Assembly: GCF_003288815.1 (NCBI RefSeq)
Contig: NZ_NHYM01000005.1
Span: forward strand, 62,001 to 126,000
Direction: 5' to 3'
Length of the DNA stretch: 64,000 nt
From: Helicobacter sp. 16-1353
GTDB lineage: Bacteria; Campylobacterota; Campylobacteria; Campylobacterales; Helicobacteraceae
The translations under genes were made by a program, and so were the position numbers. Below are positions 45,784 through 54,664 of this stretch, one piece after another (the first letter of the stretch is position 1; every line of letters starts with the position of its first letter). The notes beneath the pieces are model-generated. The model saw only the letters and a list, made by a program, of their open reading frames with translations. It made no database searches and was not told the origin of the DNA.

Positions 45784-48558
45784 TTATACTTGTGATATTC
45801 TTCCATCAGCAAAACAAAGATATGCTGCAATTTTTTTATCAACAAAATATTTTGTAGCAAAATGCAGGTATTCCCTTACTTGATGTTGTTTTGTTTCTAA
45901 ATCTAAATCGCTACTTTTATAATCAAGTATAAAAACACTATCTTTTGTTTCTAAAATACAATCGATTCTTCGCAGAATCTTATTATCATTTAGATACGAA
46001 ACTTCACATTTTATATGTGGATTTAAGGAAAGAGTTTCTTTAATCACCGAATTATTTAAGATTCGCTCAACGCTACTTAATATATCTTCTATATGCTTTT
46101 TATCCAAAATCAAACCATATCTATTTAATAGAATATTTTTTATTTCTGTCATAGTTATGGAATCCCTATATCGCAAAGAATATTCCATAGCCAAATGTAA
46201 AGCTATGCCTTTGATTCTAGAAATAGAATTATATTGTTTTTTTGTATCTTGTATAAAATCATCTTGTTTTCCAAAAGATTCTTGCTCTATTTGGATTGGC
46301 TTTGAAATACTTTTAGATTCTACATAATCACATATATTAGAATCTATATCTTCGCCCATTTCTATATCTTGTAAAGATAATTTATCAAATAAATCACTCT
46401 TAGTTGGCTTTATGATATATAGGCTTTCTTTTGCCCTAGTAAAGGCGACATATAAAAGATTAATAGAATCTAATAGTTTTTCATCTTTTTGTTTATCATA
46501 GATTTTCTTAAATTCCAAATCCACAATCTGGCGAAATTTGGCATTTTTAAGATAAACGATTTGCTTAAAATTAAGCCCATCATAATCATAATACAAACTG
46601 CTAGAGCGATTATTTTCTTTATTAAATTCACTCAATATTACATCATCAAATTCTAAACCCTTAGCTTTATGTATATTGCTTATTCTAATGTCATATTCCC
46701 TATCTTCTTCAATCTCTATTGTTGTATTTTCTAGCTCATCTATAAACTCATCTAATTCATTATAATCAAGTGATTTCTCAAGCACAAGAATCGCAACTTT
46801 TCCATAAAGATGAAAAATCTTCATAATGTTTAAAACAATCTCACTAGGTAATTTGCCAAGCAAAATAGAATCTAATGGCATAGATGTAAAATAAGATCCT
46901 CCATTTAATACTAAAGCATTTTTAATATATAGATTATTATGTGTTTGAATATATTTTAATACATTTAAAAGCACTAAAAATTCATCATTCTTGGCATTTG
47001 TAAGTTGAAGTGCGATTTTAAGATGTGGCATATCATTTAATAAAAAATCCCTAATTTCTGTGGCGGTTGCATTGTTTCTAGTGAGAATCACAATATCTTT
47101 TCTATTATGTTTTAATAAAAAATTCACTCTCTCTTTAATGCAATCTAAAATCTCGCTTTTTTCCTTTGTGAGAATCTTTACATAGCCATTGATTTTTTTA
47201 TCTGGAATCTGGGTTTCATAATGTTTAAATCTATCACTAAATGTTTGATTTACAATCTCTACGATATTTTTAGCACTTCTATAATTTTTTGGTAGAGATT
47301 TAACATTCATATTAAGCTCTTTATTAATCGCTTCAAAAAGTCTGCTATCACTCCCACGAAATCGATAAATCGCCTGTTTTTCATCACCCACGAAAAATAA
47401 ACTTCTATTTTCAATCCTACCCACGCCACTTTTAATCTCATCAATAAGTGGTTTTAGTATTTGGTATTGCCTTATATTTGTATCTTGAAATTCATCAACT
47501 AAAATGTGATTAATCCTAGAATCTAATCTAAAATAAAAAAAATCCTTATCAATATGTTTATTTAATAACTCATAGCAAAAAAGATTCAAATCATTAAAGT
47601 TAAGCACATTTTTAATGCGTAAAATGCTTAGTTTTTCATTATGAAAGATTCGATATAGATTTACAATCACAGATAAAACTTGATTTTGCACATTATCAAA
47701 ATACCATTTGAAAGCTTCTTTTATGCGATTTATCTTTGCATTAAAAAAAGATTCATCATAATCCAATTTTTCTAATTTATTAATCATTGTTTGCGTAAAA
47801 ATCAATGTATTATCACTATGAAATAATGCCAATATATCTTTTGTGGTGGAATCCTTATTAAGATTTATCGCTAGTCGTCCCATTATATTCTTACATCCAC
47901 TTTCACCATCAATTAGAGTTAGGACATAGGATTGCAATTCATTGTAATTACTAACTACAACATCTCTCCAATCCAAAATAGTAGAATCTATACTAGAATC
48001 CGTCGCAATATCAATCTTAATATTTTTTAACATTTCTAAGATTTGATTTGCCTTTAGCTCATTTAGAAAGCAAAACAACGCCAATGAATCAAATTGTTTA
48101 GATTCTATTTTCTCCAATGTGTTTTGAAGTATATCTTTATCATAGCCAAAATCATTTCCAAGCTCGTAATTATTAAGCAATCCAGCGTAAAAACTAAATT
48201 TCTTTAAGATTAGATTAAAAAAAGCATCAAATGTCATAATATGATTATTAGAGCGTCTAAATCTATAATAAATTTTCTTAATATTATCTTTCACATAGGA
48301 ATATTCTAGCCCTAGTTTGGATAACTCTATGGCATATGGATTATTATTAAAATCGCAAACATCACTAGCTAATTCTCGTAATGTCCGCAAGATTCTCTCT
48401 TGCATTTCTTGTTGTGCTTTTCTAGTAAATGTGATTGTCAAAATCTCATTAGCATTTGCACCTAATAATAAAAGATAAATATAGCGTGAAGTTAGTGAGA
48501 ATGTCTTTCCACTTCCTGCTGATGCACGAATCGAAAGCCATTGATTGTCATTTTGCAT
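45784..48558 (-). CDS. addA: RecB-like helicase/nuclease AddA
   Basis: Double-strand-break repair helicase-nuclease (with AddB, encoded elsewhere). 924 residues. Walker A IRASAGSGKTFSLTSRY is at residues 8-24, ILTITFTRKAQQEMQERI follows, HILVDEFQDTNIRQYQIL near 360, GDEKQAIYRFRGSD near 395, and a RecB nuclease motif IDCILETKDSVFILDYKSSD near 880. ATG start, 3 bp after obgE. Gene order nhaA-addA as in H. pylori. Confidence 0.92.
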   Translation of the reverse strand: MQNDNQWLSIRASAGSGKTFSLTSRYIYLLLLGANANEILTITFTRKAQQEMQERILRTLRELASDVCDFNNNPYAIELSKLGLEYSYVKDNIKKIYYRFRRSNNHIMTFDAFFNLILKKFSFYAGLLNNYELGNDFGYDKDILQNTLEKIESKQFDSLALFCFLNELKANQILEMLKNIKIDIATDSSIDSTILDWRDVVVSNYNELQSYVLTLIDGESGCKNIMGRLAINLNKDSTTKDILALFHSDNTLIFTQTMINKLEKLDYDESFFNAKINRIKEAFKWYFDNVQNQVLSVIVNLYRIFHNEKLSILRIKNVLNFNDLNLFCYELLNKHIDKDFFYFRLDSRINHILVDEFQDTNIRQYQILKPLIDEIKSGVGRIENRSLFFVGDEKQAIYRFRGSDSRLFEAINKELNMNVKSLPKNYRSAKNIVEIVNQTFSDRFKHYETQIPDKKINGYVKILTKEKSEILDCIKERVNFLLKHNRKDIVILTRNNATATEIRDFLLNDMPHLKIALQLTNAKNDEFLVLLNVLKYIQTHNNLYIKNALVLNGGSYFTSMPLDSILLGKLPSEIVLNIMKIFHLYGKVAILVLEKSLDYNELDEFIDELENTTIEIEEDREYDIRISNIHKAKGLEFDDVILSEFNKENNRSSSLYYDYDGLNFKQIVYLKNAKFRQIVDLEFKKIYDKQKDEKLLDSINLLYVAFTRAKESLYIIKPTKSDLFDKLSLQDIEMGEDIDSNICDYVESKSISKPIQIEQESFGKQDDFIQDTKKQYNSISRIKGIALHLAMEYSLRYRDSITMTEIKNILLNRYGLILDKKHIEDILSSVERILNNSVIKETLSLNPHIKCEVSYLNDNKILRRIDCILETKDSVFILDYKSSDLDLETKQHQVREYLHFATKYFVDKKIAAYLCFADGRISQV

Positions 48559-48561
48559 TTA

Positions 48562-49611
48562 TTATCCTAGATTCTCAAATAATAAAAATCGCAATTTATC
48601 AATATTGGTTTTATTTAATGATGATATAGGAATAATAAAAAGTGGCTCTTTAAAATCCCCTTGCTTGGAATCTATAAAATGTTTTTCTCTCACATATATA
48701 TCTTGCTCTTTTATATGAAAATGCGAAAATAAATCCAAAAGATTTTCTTTAAAATTATCACTAGAAATACTATCTATTTTTGTAATAGCTATGCCAAAAG
48801 AACGATTTGCCAAATTTGTATTAAAGGTTTTTACTTCATTTGTCAAATCTAAAAATTGCCTTAAAAGCGGTTTAGTAGAATCTAGCATAAATAAAAAAAC
48901 TTTTGTTCGCTCGATATGTCGTAAAAACTCCAATCCCAAGCCTTTTCCAAGACTTGCACCATTAATTATCCCCGGAATATCTGCCATAACAAATGAATGT
49001 ATATCATCAATATCAACAACGCCAAGATTCGGGATTAATGTGGTAAATTCATAAGAAGCGATTTGTGGTTTAGCATTTGACATAACTGATAAAAGCGTAG
49101 ATTTACCAGCATTTGGAAATCCCACTAGCCCAACATCAGCGATTATTTTTAACTCTAATCGTATATGTAAGGATTTTCCCTCTAATCCTTTTTGTGCGTA
49201 TGTGGGTTTTTGATTAATAGAGTTTTTAAACCTAGCATTTCCAGCCCCACCTTTGCCACCTTTTAGAAATAATATTTTTTCGCTTTTTGTAAAATCATAA
49301 AGCAATTCATTTGTATCAAAATCAATTATTTGCGTTCCAAGCGGTATTTTGATTAGAATATCTTCGCCTTTTTTCCCGCTTTTATTCTTACTTTCACCTT
49401 GTTTTCCATTTTTAGCATTATAATGCTTTTTGCCACGAAACTTTGATAAGGTGTCATTATTTGTATCAACTTCAAAAAATACATCACCGCCATCACCGCC
49501 ATCACCGCCATCAGGTCCGCCTTGTATTACAAACTTTTCGCGTCTAAAGCTAACAGCACCTGCACCGCCCTTTCCAGAGCTAATATAAATATCAACGCTA
49601 TCTATAAACAT
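48562..49611 (-). CDS. obgE: GTPase Obg
   Basis: Ribosome-associated GTPase involved in 50S maturation and stress. 349 residues. Glycine-rich Obg fold with [22 protein letters not shown] and [16 protein letters not shown]1 [15 protein letters not shown] near residue 165, G3 [12 protein letters not shown] near 210, and ITKID for G4. The DNA behind GGDGGDGGD is a 9-bp triplicate (49491-49516), expected for this domain. ATG start. Confidence 0.97.
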   Translation of the reverse strand: MFIDSVDIYISSGKGGAGAVSFRREKFVIQGGPDGGDGGDGGDVFFEVDTNNDTLSKFRGKKHYNAKNGKQGESKNKSGKKGEDILIKIPLGTQIIDFDTNELLYDFTKSEKILFLKGGKGGAGNARFKNSINQKPTYAQKGLEGKSLHIRLELKIIADVGLVGFPNAGKSTLLSVMSNAKPQIASYEFTTLIPNLGVVDIDDIHSFVMADIPGIINGASLGKGLGLEFLRHIERTKVFLFMLDSTKPLLRQFLDLTNEVKTFNTNLANRSFGIAITKIDSISSDNFKENLLDLFSHFHIKEQDIYVREKHFIDSKQGDFKEPLFIIPISSLNKTNIDKLRFLLFENLG

Positions 49612-49677
49612 TATTTTTCATCTAGTAATTGTGAGTGGTAGAAAGTTATTTGGAAGTTTTGGCATAGATTTGGGATT

Positions 49678-49935
49678 CTATGCCTTTTGGATAACAGAAA
49701 CTTTTTTTCGAAATTTATCTTTTCGCTCGAATCTTACAACACCATCAATAAGTGCGAAAATCGTGTGGTCTTTGCCGATTCCCACATTGTTTCCAGCGTG
49801 GATTTTCGTGCCTCTTTGTCGAACGATGATATTTCCTGCTCGAACAAACTGAGAGCCAAATTTCTTAACACCTAATCGTCTTCCTGCGGAATCTCTATTA
49901 TTTTGAGTGCTACCCTGACCTTTTTTATGTGCCAT
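49678..49935 (-). CDS. rpmA: 50S ribosomal protein L27
   Basis: 85 residues, [22 protein letters not shown] start and [17 protein letters not shown], typical L27 whose N-terminal tail reaches the peptidyl-transferase centre. ATG with AGGACG-type RBS; 20 bp after rplU. Transcribed with rplU and obgE. Confidence 0.98.
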   Translation of the reverse strand: MAHKKGQGSTQNNRDSAGRRLGVKKFGSQFVRAGNIIVRQRGTKIHAGNNVGIGKDHTIFALIDGVVRFERKDKFRKKVSVIQKA

Positions 49936-49955
49936 TATTTCGTCCTTATATTAAA

Positions 49956-50267
49956 TTATTTTATAATCTCTAGGATTCTAACTCTAGTAAAATCGCGTCT
50001 AAATCCTCGTTTCGTTTTACTATCTTTTCTTCGTCTTTTCTTAAAAGTGATAACCTTTCTAGCTCTGCCGTGATTTATAACTTCTGCTTTTACTTTGGCA
50101 TTTTCAACAAATGGTGTCCCAACATCAATACTATCATTTTCTATCAATGCTAGAATCTCATTGAATTCAATGCTTGATTTTGGCTCAAGATTTATTTTAT
50201 CAAGCAAGATAATATCACCTGCTTGTATCTTGTATTGTTTGCCTCCATTCTTAATTATAGCTTGCAT
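49956..50267 (-). CDS. rplU: 50S ribosomal protein L21
   Basis: 103 residues: [18 protein letters not shown] start and the basic [18 protein letters not shown] stretch near the end. ATG at 50267 chosen because AAGGA lies seven bases upstream; an in-frame TTG two codons earlier is too close to it. First gene of rplU-rpmA-obgE. Confidence 0.97.
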   Translation of the reverse strand: MQAIIKNGGKQYKIQAGDIILLDKINLEPKSSIEFNEILALIENDSIDVGTPFVENAKVKAEVINHGRARKVITFKKRRRKDSKTKRGFRRDFTRVRILEIIK

Positions 50268-50355
50268 TAACAATTCCTTACAAATTTAATATAAAAGTTA
50301 TAATTATATAATCTAAATTGTAATTTTAAACTTAAGTTTATGATAATTTGACTAA

Positions 50356-50742
50356 TTAAACAGCAGAATCTTTCTTTAATGCAATGCATTCTATCTCAAC
50401 CAATGCTTTTTTTGGTAGCTCTTTCACAGATACAGTGCTTCTAGCTGGTTTATTTGCTTTAAAATAGCTTTCATATACCTCATTCATAGCAGTAAAATCG
50501 CTCATATCGGCTAAAAAAACAGTAGTTTTTATAACATAATCCAAATCACTATTTGCGTCATTTAACACAGCTCTTAGATTCTCTAAAACCTGCTTTGTTT
50601 GTGCTTTTATATCACCTTTTACAAATTCCCCATTTGATTGAAGTGGAATCTGCCCTGAGGTAAAAATAAGATTTCCAAAGATAATCCCTTGCGAATATGG
50701 ACCGATTGCTTGTGGTGCTTTTGGAGTTGATATTATTTTCAT
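50356..50742 (-). CDS. ridA: RidA-family enamine/imine deaminase
   Basis: 128 residues. Hydrolyses reactive 2-aminoacrylate formed by PLP enzymes such as serine/threonine dehydratases. APQAIGPYSQGI near residue 9, FTSGQIPL, and the catalytic Arg in NKPARSTVSVKELPKKALVEIE near residue 100 are diagnostic. ATG with AAGGATT upstream. Alone, divergent from the small secreted-protein gene. Confidence 0.94.
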   Translation of the reverse strand: MKIISTPKAPQAIGPYSQGIIFGNLIFTSGQIPLQSNGEFVKGDIKAQTKQVLENLRAVLNDANSDLDYVIKTTVFLADMSDFTAMNEVYESYFKANKPARSTVSVKELPKKALVEIECIALKKDSAV

Positions 50743-50839
50743 ATATAATCCTTATTTTTAAAAATTAGGCTAGAATTATAACAATTAAATTTGAAATTAG
50801 AAAAAGGTCAATATAATAAAAACAAAAACTTTTATATGT

Positions 50840-51163
50840 ATGCTCTTTTTATTTACACAAAGTCTTTACACGCAAGACAAAATAATAGATACAAGTAAGA
50901 TTCTAAAAAATAATCAAGCTTTAGTAATTGATGCTAAAACAAATACTATTAATTATGTCCTTGAAATGCTTCCAAATGGTAAGATTATCAAGAAATATCT
51001 AACTATCCAAGAGCAAGAGCAAATCAAAAATCAATTAGATTTAAAAAACATAGAATCTAATATATTTAATAATAGGATTCATAAAAAAAGTAATATAAGC
51101 GAGTGGAATAAAAAAAAGATTCCATATGAGCAAAAAATAGAAAAAATTGATATAGATAGGTAG
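50840..51163 (+). CDS. Small putative secreted protein, unknown family
   Basis: 107 residues from ATG 50840, starting MLFLFTQSLYTQD; the rest is polar, Lys/Ile/Asn-rich, with no Cys in the mature part. The frame stays open upstream, and counting from ATA at 50816 gives KTKTFICMLFLFTQSLYTQ, a better signal peptide with AAGG at the right distance, so the start may be a mutated or non-standard codon. No family recognised. It precedes two glycosyltransferase genes but the gap of 145 bp argues against co-translation. Confidence 0.5.
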   Translation: MLFLFTQSLYTQDKIIDTSKILKNNQALVIDAKTNTINYVLEMLPNGKIIKKYLTIQEQEQIKNQLDLKNIESNIFNNRIHKKSNISEWNKKKIPYEQKIEKIDIDR

Positions 51164-51308
51164 TGCTTTATAGTGTTTTGTGGTAAATAAAATATAATGC
51201 AAAAATATTAAGATTCTAAAAACTAAGATTATATTGAACTTCTAATAAACCCACCATTAAGATTTACTTTTGATAAAATAACATCTATAAATCACCAAAA
51301 GGCATAAA

Positions 51309-52607
51309 ATGAATATATTAGAATTAAAAATAGATAGCAAAATAGCAAAGGATTCCTTAGAATATAAAAGCATATTAGATAGCAATAAACCCCATAGTAT
51401 ATATAAAATAACAAAGTTTGGGTTAAATGCAACAAACGAAAATAGGGGGGGGCAGCTCGATAACCTAAAGAGCGAATTATCCAATCCAAATGCTAGAATC
51501 TTTCATATTCCAATAAATGAAGTAAAAATCTACCATTATTTAAGCAACCCAAACCCACACGAGAATCCACAGAATCCGCACGAGAATCCACAAAATATAA
51601 AAGTATGCTCCTATGGCGGTATTTTCATCAATGATAAAGTTATCTCACAAAGCCTAAATTCCGCTACAGATTCCACATACCAACAAGATGAGTTTGACTA
51701 TATTTCCAATCTATCCATATGCAATATAAAAAGCAAAAGCGATATTAAGAATCTAATAAAAAAGATTTATTTTAGATATATCTCAATTCGTAGTTTTAAC
51801 AATAGAAAAATCTTTAAAGACAAAACAAAGCCAAAGATAATATTTTTCTGTGCTTGGTTTTCAAATATGTATCATTTCGTTTTTGAGGGTTATGGGCGAT
51901 TGTTGATTTTGCTTGAAATGGCAAGAAAAAATAATATGGATTTTTACATCATAGCACCACCAAAACATCGCGGATTTAGCAAATATCACCAATGGTTTAT
52001 AAGCCAAATTTTAGATATAGAAAATATACCAAAGGATAGAATCCTATATCTTGATTATCAAAATTACCATATTGATAATGTATATTTCTGCTCAAATCCA
52101 CAATGTAATGATAAATATATACTACCTGCTATAAAAAAGCTTCAAGATAATCTATATGATAGTAATTTTAAAGCAAAAGGTGAGCGAATCTACATAAGTC
52201 GCAAAAAATCCCCGAGGCGATATTTGGTAAATGAAGATGAGATTTTTGAGATATTGCACCATAAATATGGTTTTGAAAAAATATATATGGAGGATTACAA
52301 TCTAAAAGAAAAGATAAACCACATAATGCGTGCAAAAGTAATCATTAGCATTGAGGGGACAAGCCTAATAAATGGCTTATTTATGAATGCCACAAACGCA
52401 AAGCTAATCGGCTTACGAAGTCATAGTATGACGGAGCATTTATTGATAATTTCTGCAATGTTTAAAAATATAGAATACCTACCAATAATATGTGATATAT
52501 ACGATAATAGCGATGAAAATCAATGGGCGGAAAATAATCTATATCTAAATAAAGAATACTTAATAAAAAAATTAAAAGATTACGAAATAGATGAGATGCA
52601 TAAATGA
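51309..52607 (+). CDS. DUF563/GT61-type glycosyltransferase, phase-variable (ON)
   Basis: 432 residues. FFCAWFSNMYHFVFEGYGRLLIL near residue 180 and ERIYISRKKSPRRYL...IYMEDYNLKEKINHIMRAKVIISIEGTSLINGLFM match DUF563/GT61 proteins that add sugars to surface glycans. Nucleotide sugar unknown. ATG with AAGG upstream. A G8 tract at 51445-51452 codes NRGGQ near residue 47; a slip would end translation early. A 21-bp repeat at 51558 gives HENPQNPHENPQN. It overlaps the next gene's frame region but not its preferred start. Confidence 0.8.
   Translation: MNILELKIDSKIAKDSLEYKSILDSNKPHSIYKITKFGLNATNENRGGQLDNLKSELSNPNARIFHIPINEVKIYHYLSNPNPHENPQNPHENPQNIKVCSYGGIFINDKVISQSLNSATDSTYQQDEFDYISNLSICNIKSKSDIKNLIKKIYFRYISIRSFNNRKIFKDKTKPKIIFFCAWFSNMYHFVFEGYGRLLILLEMARKNNMDFYIIAPPKHRGFSKYHQWFISQILDIENIPKDRILYLDYQNYHIDNVYFCSNPQCNDKYILPAIKKLQDNLYDSNFKAKGERIYISRKKSPRRYLVNEDEIFEILHHKYGFEKIYMEDYNLKEKINHIMRAKVIISIEGTSLINGLFMNATNAKLIGLRSHSMTEHLLIISAMFKNIEYLPIICDIYDNSDENQWAENNLYLNKEYLIKKLKDYEIDEMHK
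51445..51452 (+). repeat. Poly-G tract (G8) in the GT61-type gene
   Basis: Eight G bases in the context TAGGGGGGGGCAGC, the same 14 bases that occur at 52980-52993 in the next glycosyltransferase gene. Confidence 0.9.
51558..51599 (+). repeat. 21-bp tandem repeat
   Basis: CACGAGAATCCACA starts at 51558 and again at 51579; two units encode HENPQNP and HENPQN. Confidence 0.8.
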
Positions 52608-52644
52608 TATAATTTGGCTTTTAAATTTATTTATGGGGGTCAAA

Positions 52645-53781
52645 ATGCCACTTTTAACTATAGCCTTTCCTACATACAAAAGACCACATCGCATAATCGA
52701 ATCTATAAGCGATACGCTAAGCAATAAATCGCAAGACATAGAAGTCATAGTATGCGATAATAGCGAGGATTATCTCACAAAAGAGATTCTAGCAAATATC
52801 GACGATAAGCGATTTTCCTACTATCGCAATGGTAAAAATCTAGGTTTTTGCGGTAATTTTAAGCAATGCATAATGAATGCAAATGGCGAATTTACATTGA
52901 TTGTAAGTGATGAAGATAGGATAAATCACGCTGCCCTAAATGATATTTTAGATATTATTAAAAGCCAAAATATAGCGTATAGGGGGGGGCAGCAACAAGA
53001 ATCTAAATCATTAGAATCTAAATCATTAGAATCTAAAACAAAAGATTCACAAATACCACAATCCAACACCCCAGAATCCCAAGAATCCAAACCAACACAA
53101 TCTACACCAAATGCAATCACAGAGATAATCTCTGGTGTGGCATATATAGATGAAATAGATAGATATTATGTAGCTCCACCTAAGAATAAAAACGTCCATC
53201 TCTCCCCAAATCAAACCAAATCTCACCCACTATATAAAATGCTACGAAGCTATGTATCGGGCTTTTGCTTTAATACTAAGATTGCAAAATATATCTATCA
53301 GCATAGAATAAGCCCATTTGTAGATGGAGAGACATATTTTTATTATCCATTTTGGGTGGTAGGTTGGCTTAGTTTGGAGTTTGGCGGAGCATATACATAC
53401 AACTCTAAGCCATTAATATTTAAAACACAAAATGATAATTCCAGCTATATTGAAATGGGTGAGAAAAAAGCCCAAAAAGTATTTAGTTTCGCCTCAGAAA
53501 TACGATGCTTTGAGGATAAGATAAAGCTATCTATAAATGATAATCTATTGATACAAAGTAGCCTTGATGCCTATAATCTATACTATATACAAAATACAAC
53601 CTTGAAAAATGATACTTCGATTTCGTGGGTGGAAGCAAGAAAAAGGCTCTTTGGGGTATTAAAAGAAAATAGAAAATACCCGCTTTTTAGCATAATGCAT
53701 TTTTATTGTTTTAAGGCTCAACTCAAATTTAAAAAAATCATAAAAAAGCTTATTAGATACAAACCAATCTATAAAACATAA
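52645..53781 (+). CDS. Family 2 glycosyltransferase, phase-variable (ON)
   Basis: 378 residues from ATG 52645, preferred over an upstream ATG because PLLTIAFPTYKRP is the true GT2 start and GGGGG lies five bases before it. VIVCDNSEDYLTKEI, SYYRNGKNLGFCGNFKQCI and FTLIVSDEDRI (DxD-like) are GT-A fold elements; HRISPFVDGETYFYYPFW follows. A G8 tract (52982-52989) and a Glu-Ser/Gln/Pro-rich insertion (52990-53111) separate SQNIAY from ITEIISGVAYIDE. Probably acts on a surface glycan with the GT61-type gene upstream. Confidence 0.85.
   Translation: MPLLTIAFPTYKRPHRIIESISDTLSNKSQDIEVIVCDNSEDYLTKEILANIDDKRFSYYRNGKNLGFCGNFKQCIMNANGEFTLIVSDEDRINHAALNDILDIIKSQNIAYRGGQQQESKSLESKSLESKTKDSQIPQSNTPESQESKPTQSTPNAITEIISGVAYIDEIDRYYVAPPKNKNVHLSPNQTKSHPLYKMLRSYVSGFCFNTKIAKYIYQHRISPFVDGETYFYYPFWVVGWLSLEFGGAYTYNSKPLIFKTQNDNSSYIEMGEKKAQKVFSFASEIRCFEDKIKLSINDNLLIQSSLDAYNLYYIQNTTLKNDTSISWVEARKRLFGVLKENRKYPLFSIMHFYCFKAQLKFKKIIKKLIRYKPIYKT
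52982..52989 (+). repeat. Poly-G tract (G8) in the GT2 gene
   Basis: Eight G bases in the middle of the frame (codons for RGGQ), followed at once by the low-complexity insertion. Confidence 0.9.
52999..53034 (+). repeat. 15-bp tandem repeat in the GT2 gene
   Basis: GAATCTAAATCATTA occurs twice in a row (52999-53013, 53014-53028) and starts a third time, encoding ESKSL-ESKSL-ESK. Confidence 0.9.
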
Positions 53782-53928
53782 AAGCCAAGATATAAAAGTA
53801 AAGATATAAAATGGGATAAAACCTATGATATTTTGCTTTGATTTTATAGATTCTAAGAATGTTTAAATAAATATAGAGATAGTGAGAATAAAATATTAGA
53901 ATCTAATTCCAAATGATTTTAATAGCTT

Positions 53929-54014
53929 TGGTGCGGTTAGCGAGACTTGAACTCGCACGAGTCGCCTCACCACCCCCTCAAGATGGCGTGTCTACCAAAT
54001 TCCACCATAACCGC
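53929..54014 (-). tRNA. tRNA-Leu (GAG)
   Basis: 86 bases with encoded CCA. Acceptor GCGGTTA pairs with TAACCGC, discriminator A; D arm TGGTGGAATTTGGTAGACAC; anticodon stem CCATC/GGTGG around TTGAGGG, so the anticodon is GAG; long variable arm as expected for Leu; T arm GCGAGTTCAAGTCTCGC. Lies between the glycosyltransferase gene and atpE. Confidence 0.95.
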
Positions 54015-54065
54015 AATATTGAAAGATTTAATAGCTTAGAATCTCTTTAAAAGAGATTCTAAAAA

Positions 54066-54386
54066 CTATCCTAAAAGAGGATTTGCATAAAGAACTATAA
54101 GTGCTATAACAAGTGTGTATATAACCTGTGCTTCTATAAGAGCGATTGCAATAAACATTGTAGTTGTTAATTTACCACCAACGCCCGGATTCCTAGCGAT
54201 ACCAGAGATTGCTGCTCCAGCTGCATTCCCCATACCTATCGCACCACCAAGTGCAGCGATACCAAGACCTACAACTGCACCAATTGCTGAATAAGCCTTA
54301 ATCATATCCATTCCACTTAGTCCGCCATCTGCTGCAAAAGCAACACCCATAAAAGCAAAAAACACAAATAGTATTTTTTTCATCAT
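54066..54386 (-). CDS. atpE: ATP synthase F0 subunit c
   Basis: 107 residues. N-terminal hydrophobic segment resembling a signal peptide (KKILFVFFAFMGVAFAADGG), then two helices with GIAALGGAIGMGNAAGAAISG and the ion-binding Glu in FIAIALIEAQVIYTLV. The leader before the c-ring part is a known trait of Helicobacter/Campylobacter. Start ATG at 54386 (or the next codon) follows TTTGGAGTTT; no other atp gene is adjacent. Just downstream of a tRNA-Leu on the same strand. Confidence 0.96.
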   Translation of the reverse strand: MMKKILFVFFAFMGVAFAADGGLSGMDMIKAYSAIGAVVGLGIAALGGAIGMGNAAGAAISGIARNPGVGGKLTTTMFIAIALIEAQVIYTLVIALIVLYANPLLG

Positions 54387-54664
54387 AAACTCCAAATTGT
54401 ATATTTCAAAGCAACTTCGTTCGGTTCTGTCCCCTACTTATAAATAGCCTTGATGTGTGTATTTTACTAATTTAATATAAAATTTAACTTACAATAAAAC
54501 CCACTAATACTATTCTTGCTTTAAGAATAAATAATTTAAACAAAAATCGCAAAATGGCATTAGAATCTTTTAATCCGCAATTTATACGATTTATTTATAA
54601 ATGATAGTAAAGTAAGATTCTAAGAGATTAATATTTAATCTCTACAAAAATCTCAAATATAGAT

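Noticed and set aside
49491-49516. 9-bp triplicate in obgE
   Set aside because: Encodes the Gly-Gly-Asp repeats normal for the Obg domain.
52591-52644. Upstream start of the GT2 gene
   Set aside because: No RBS, overlaps the preceding gene, and the conserved GT2 fold begins at PLLTIAFPTYKRP.
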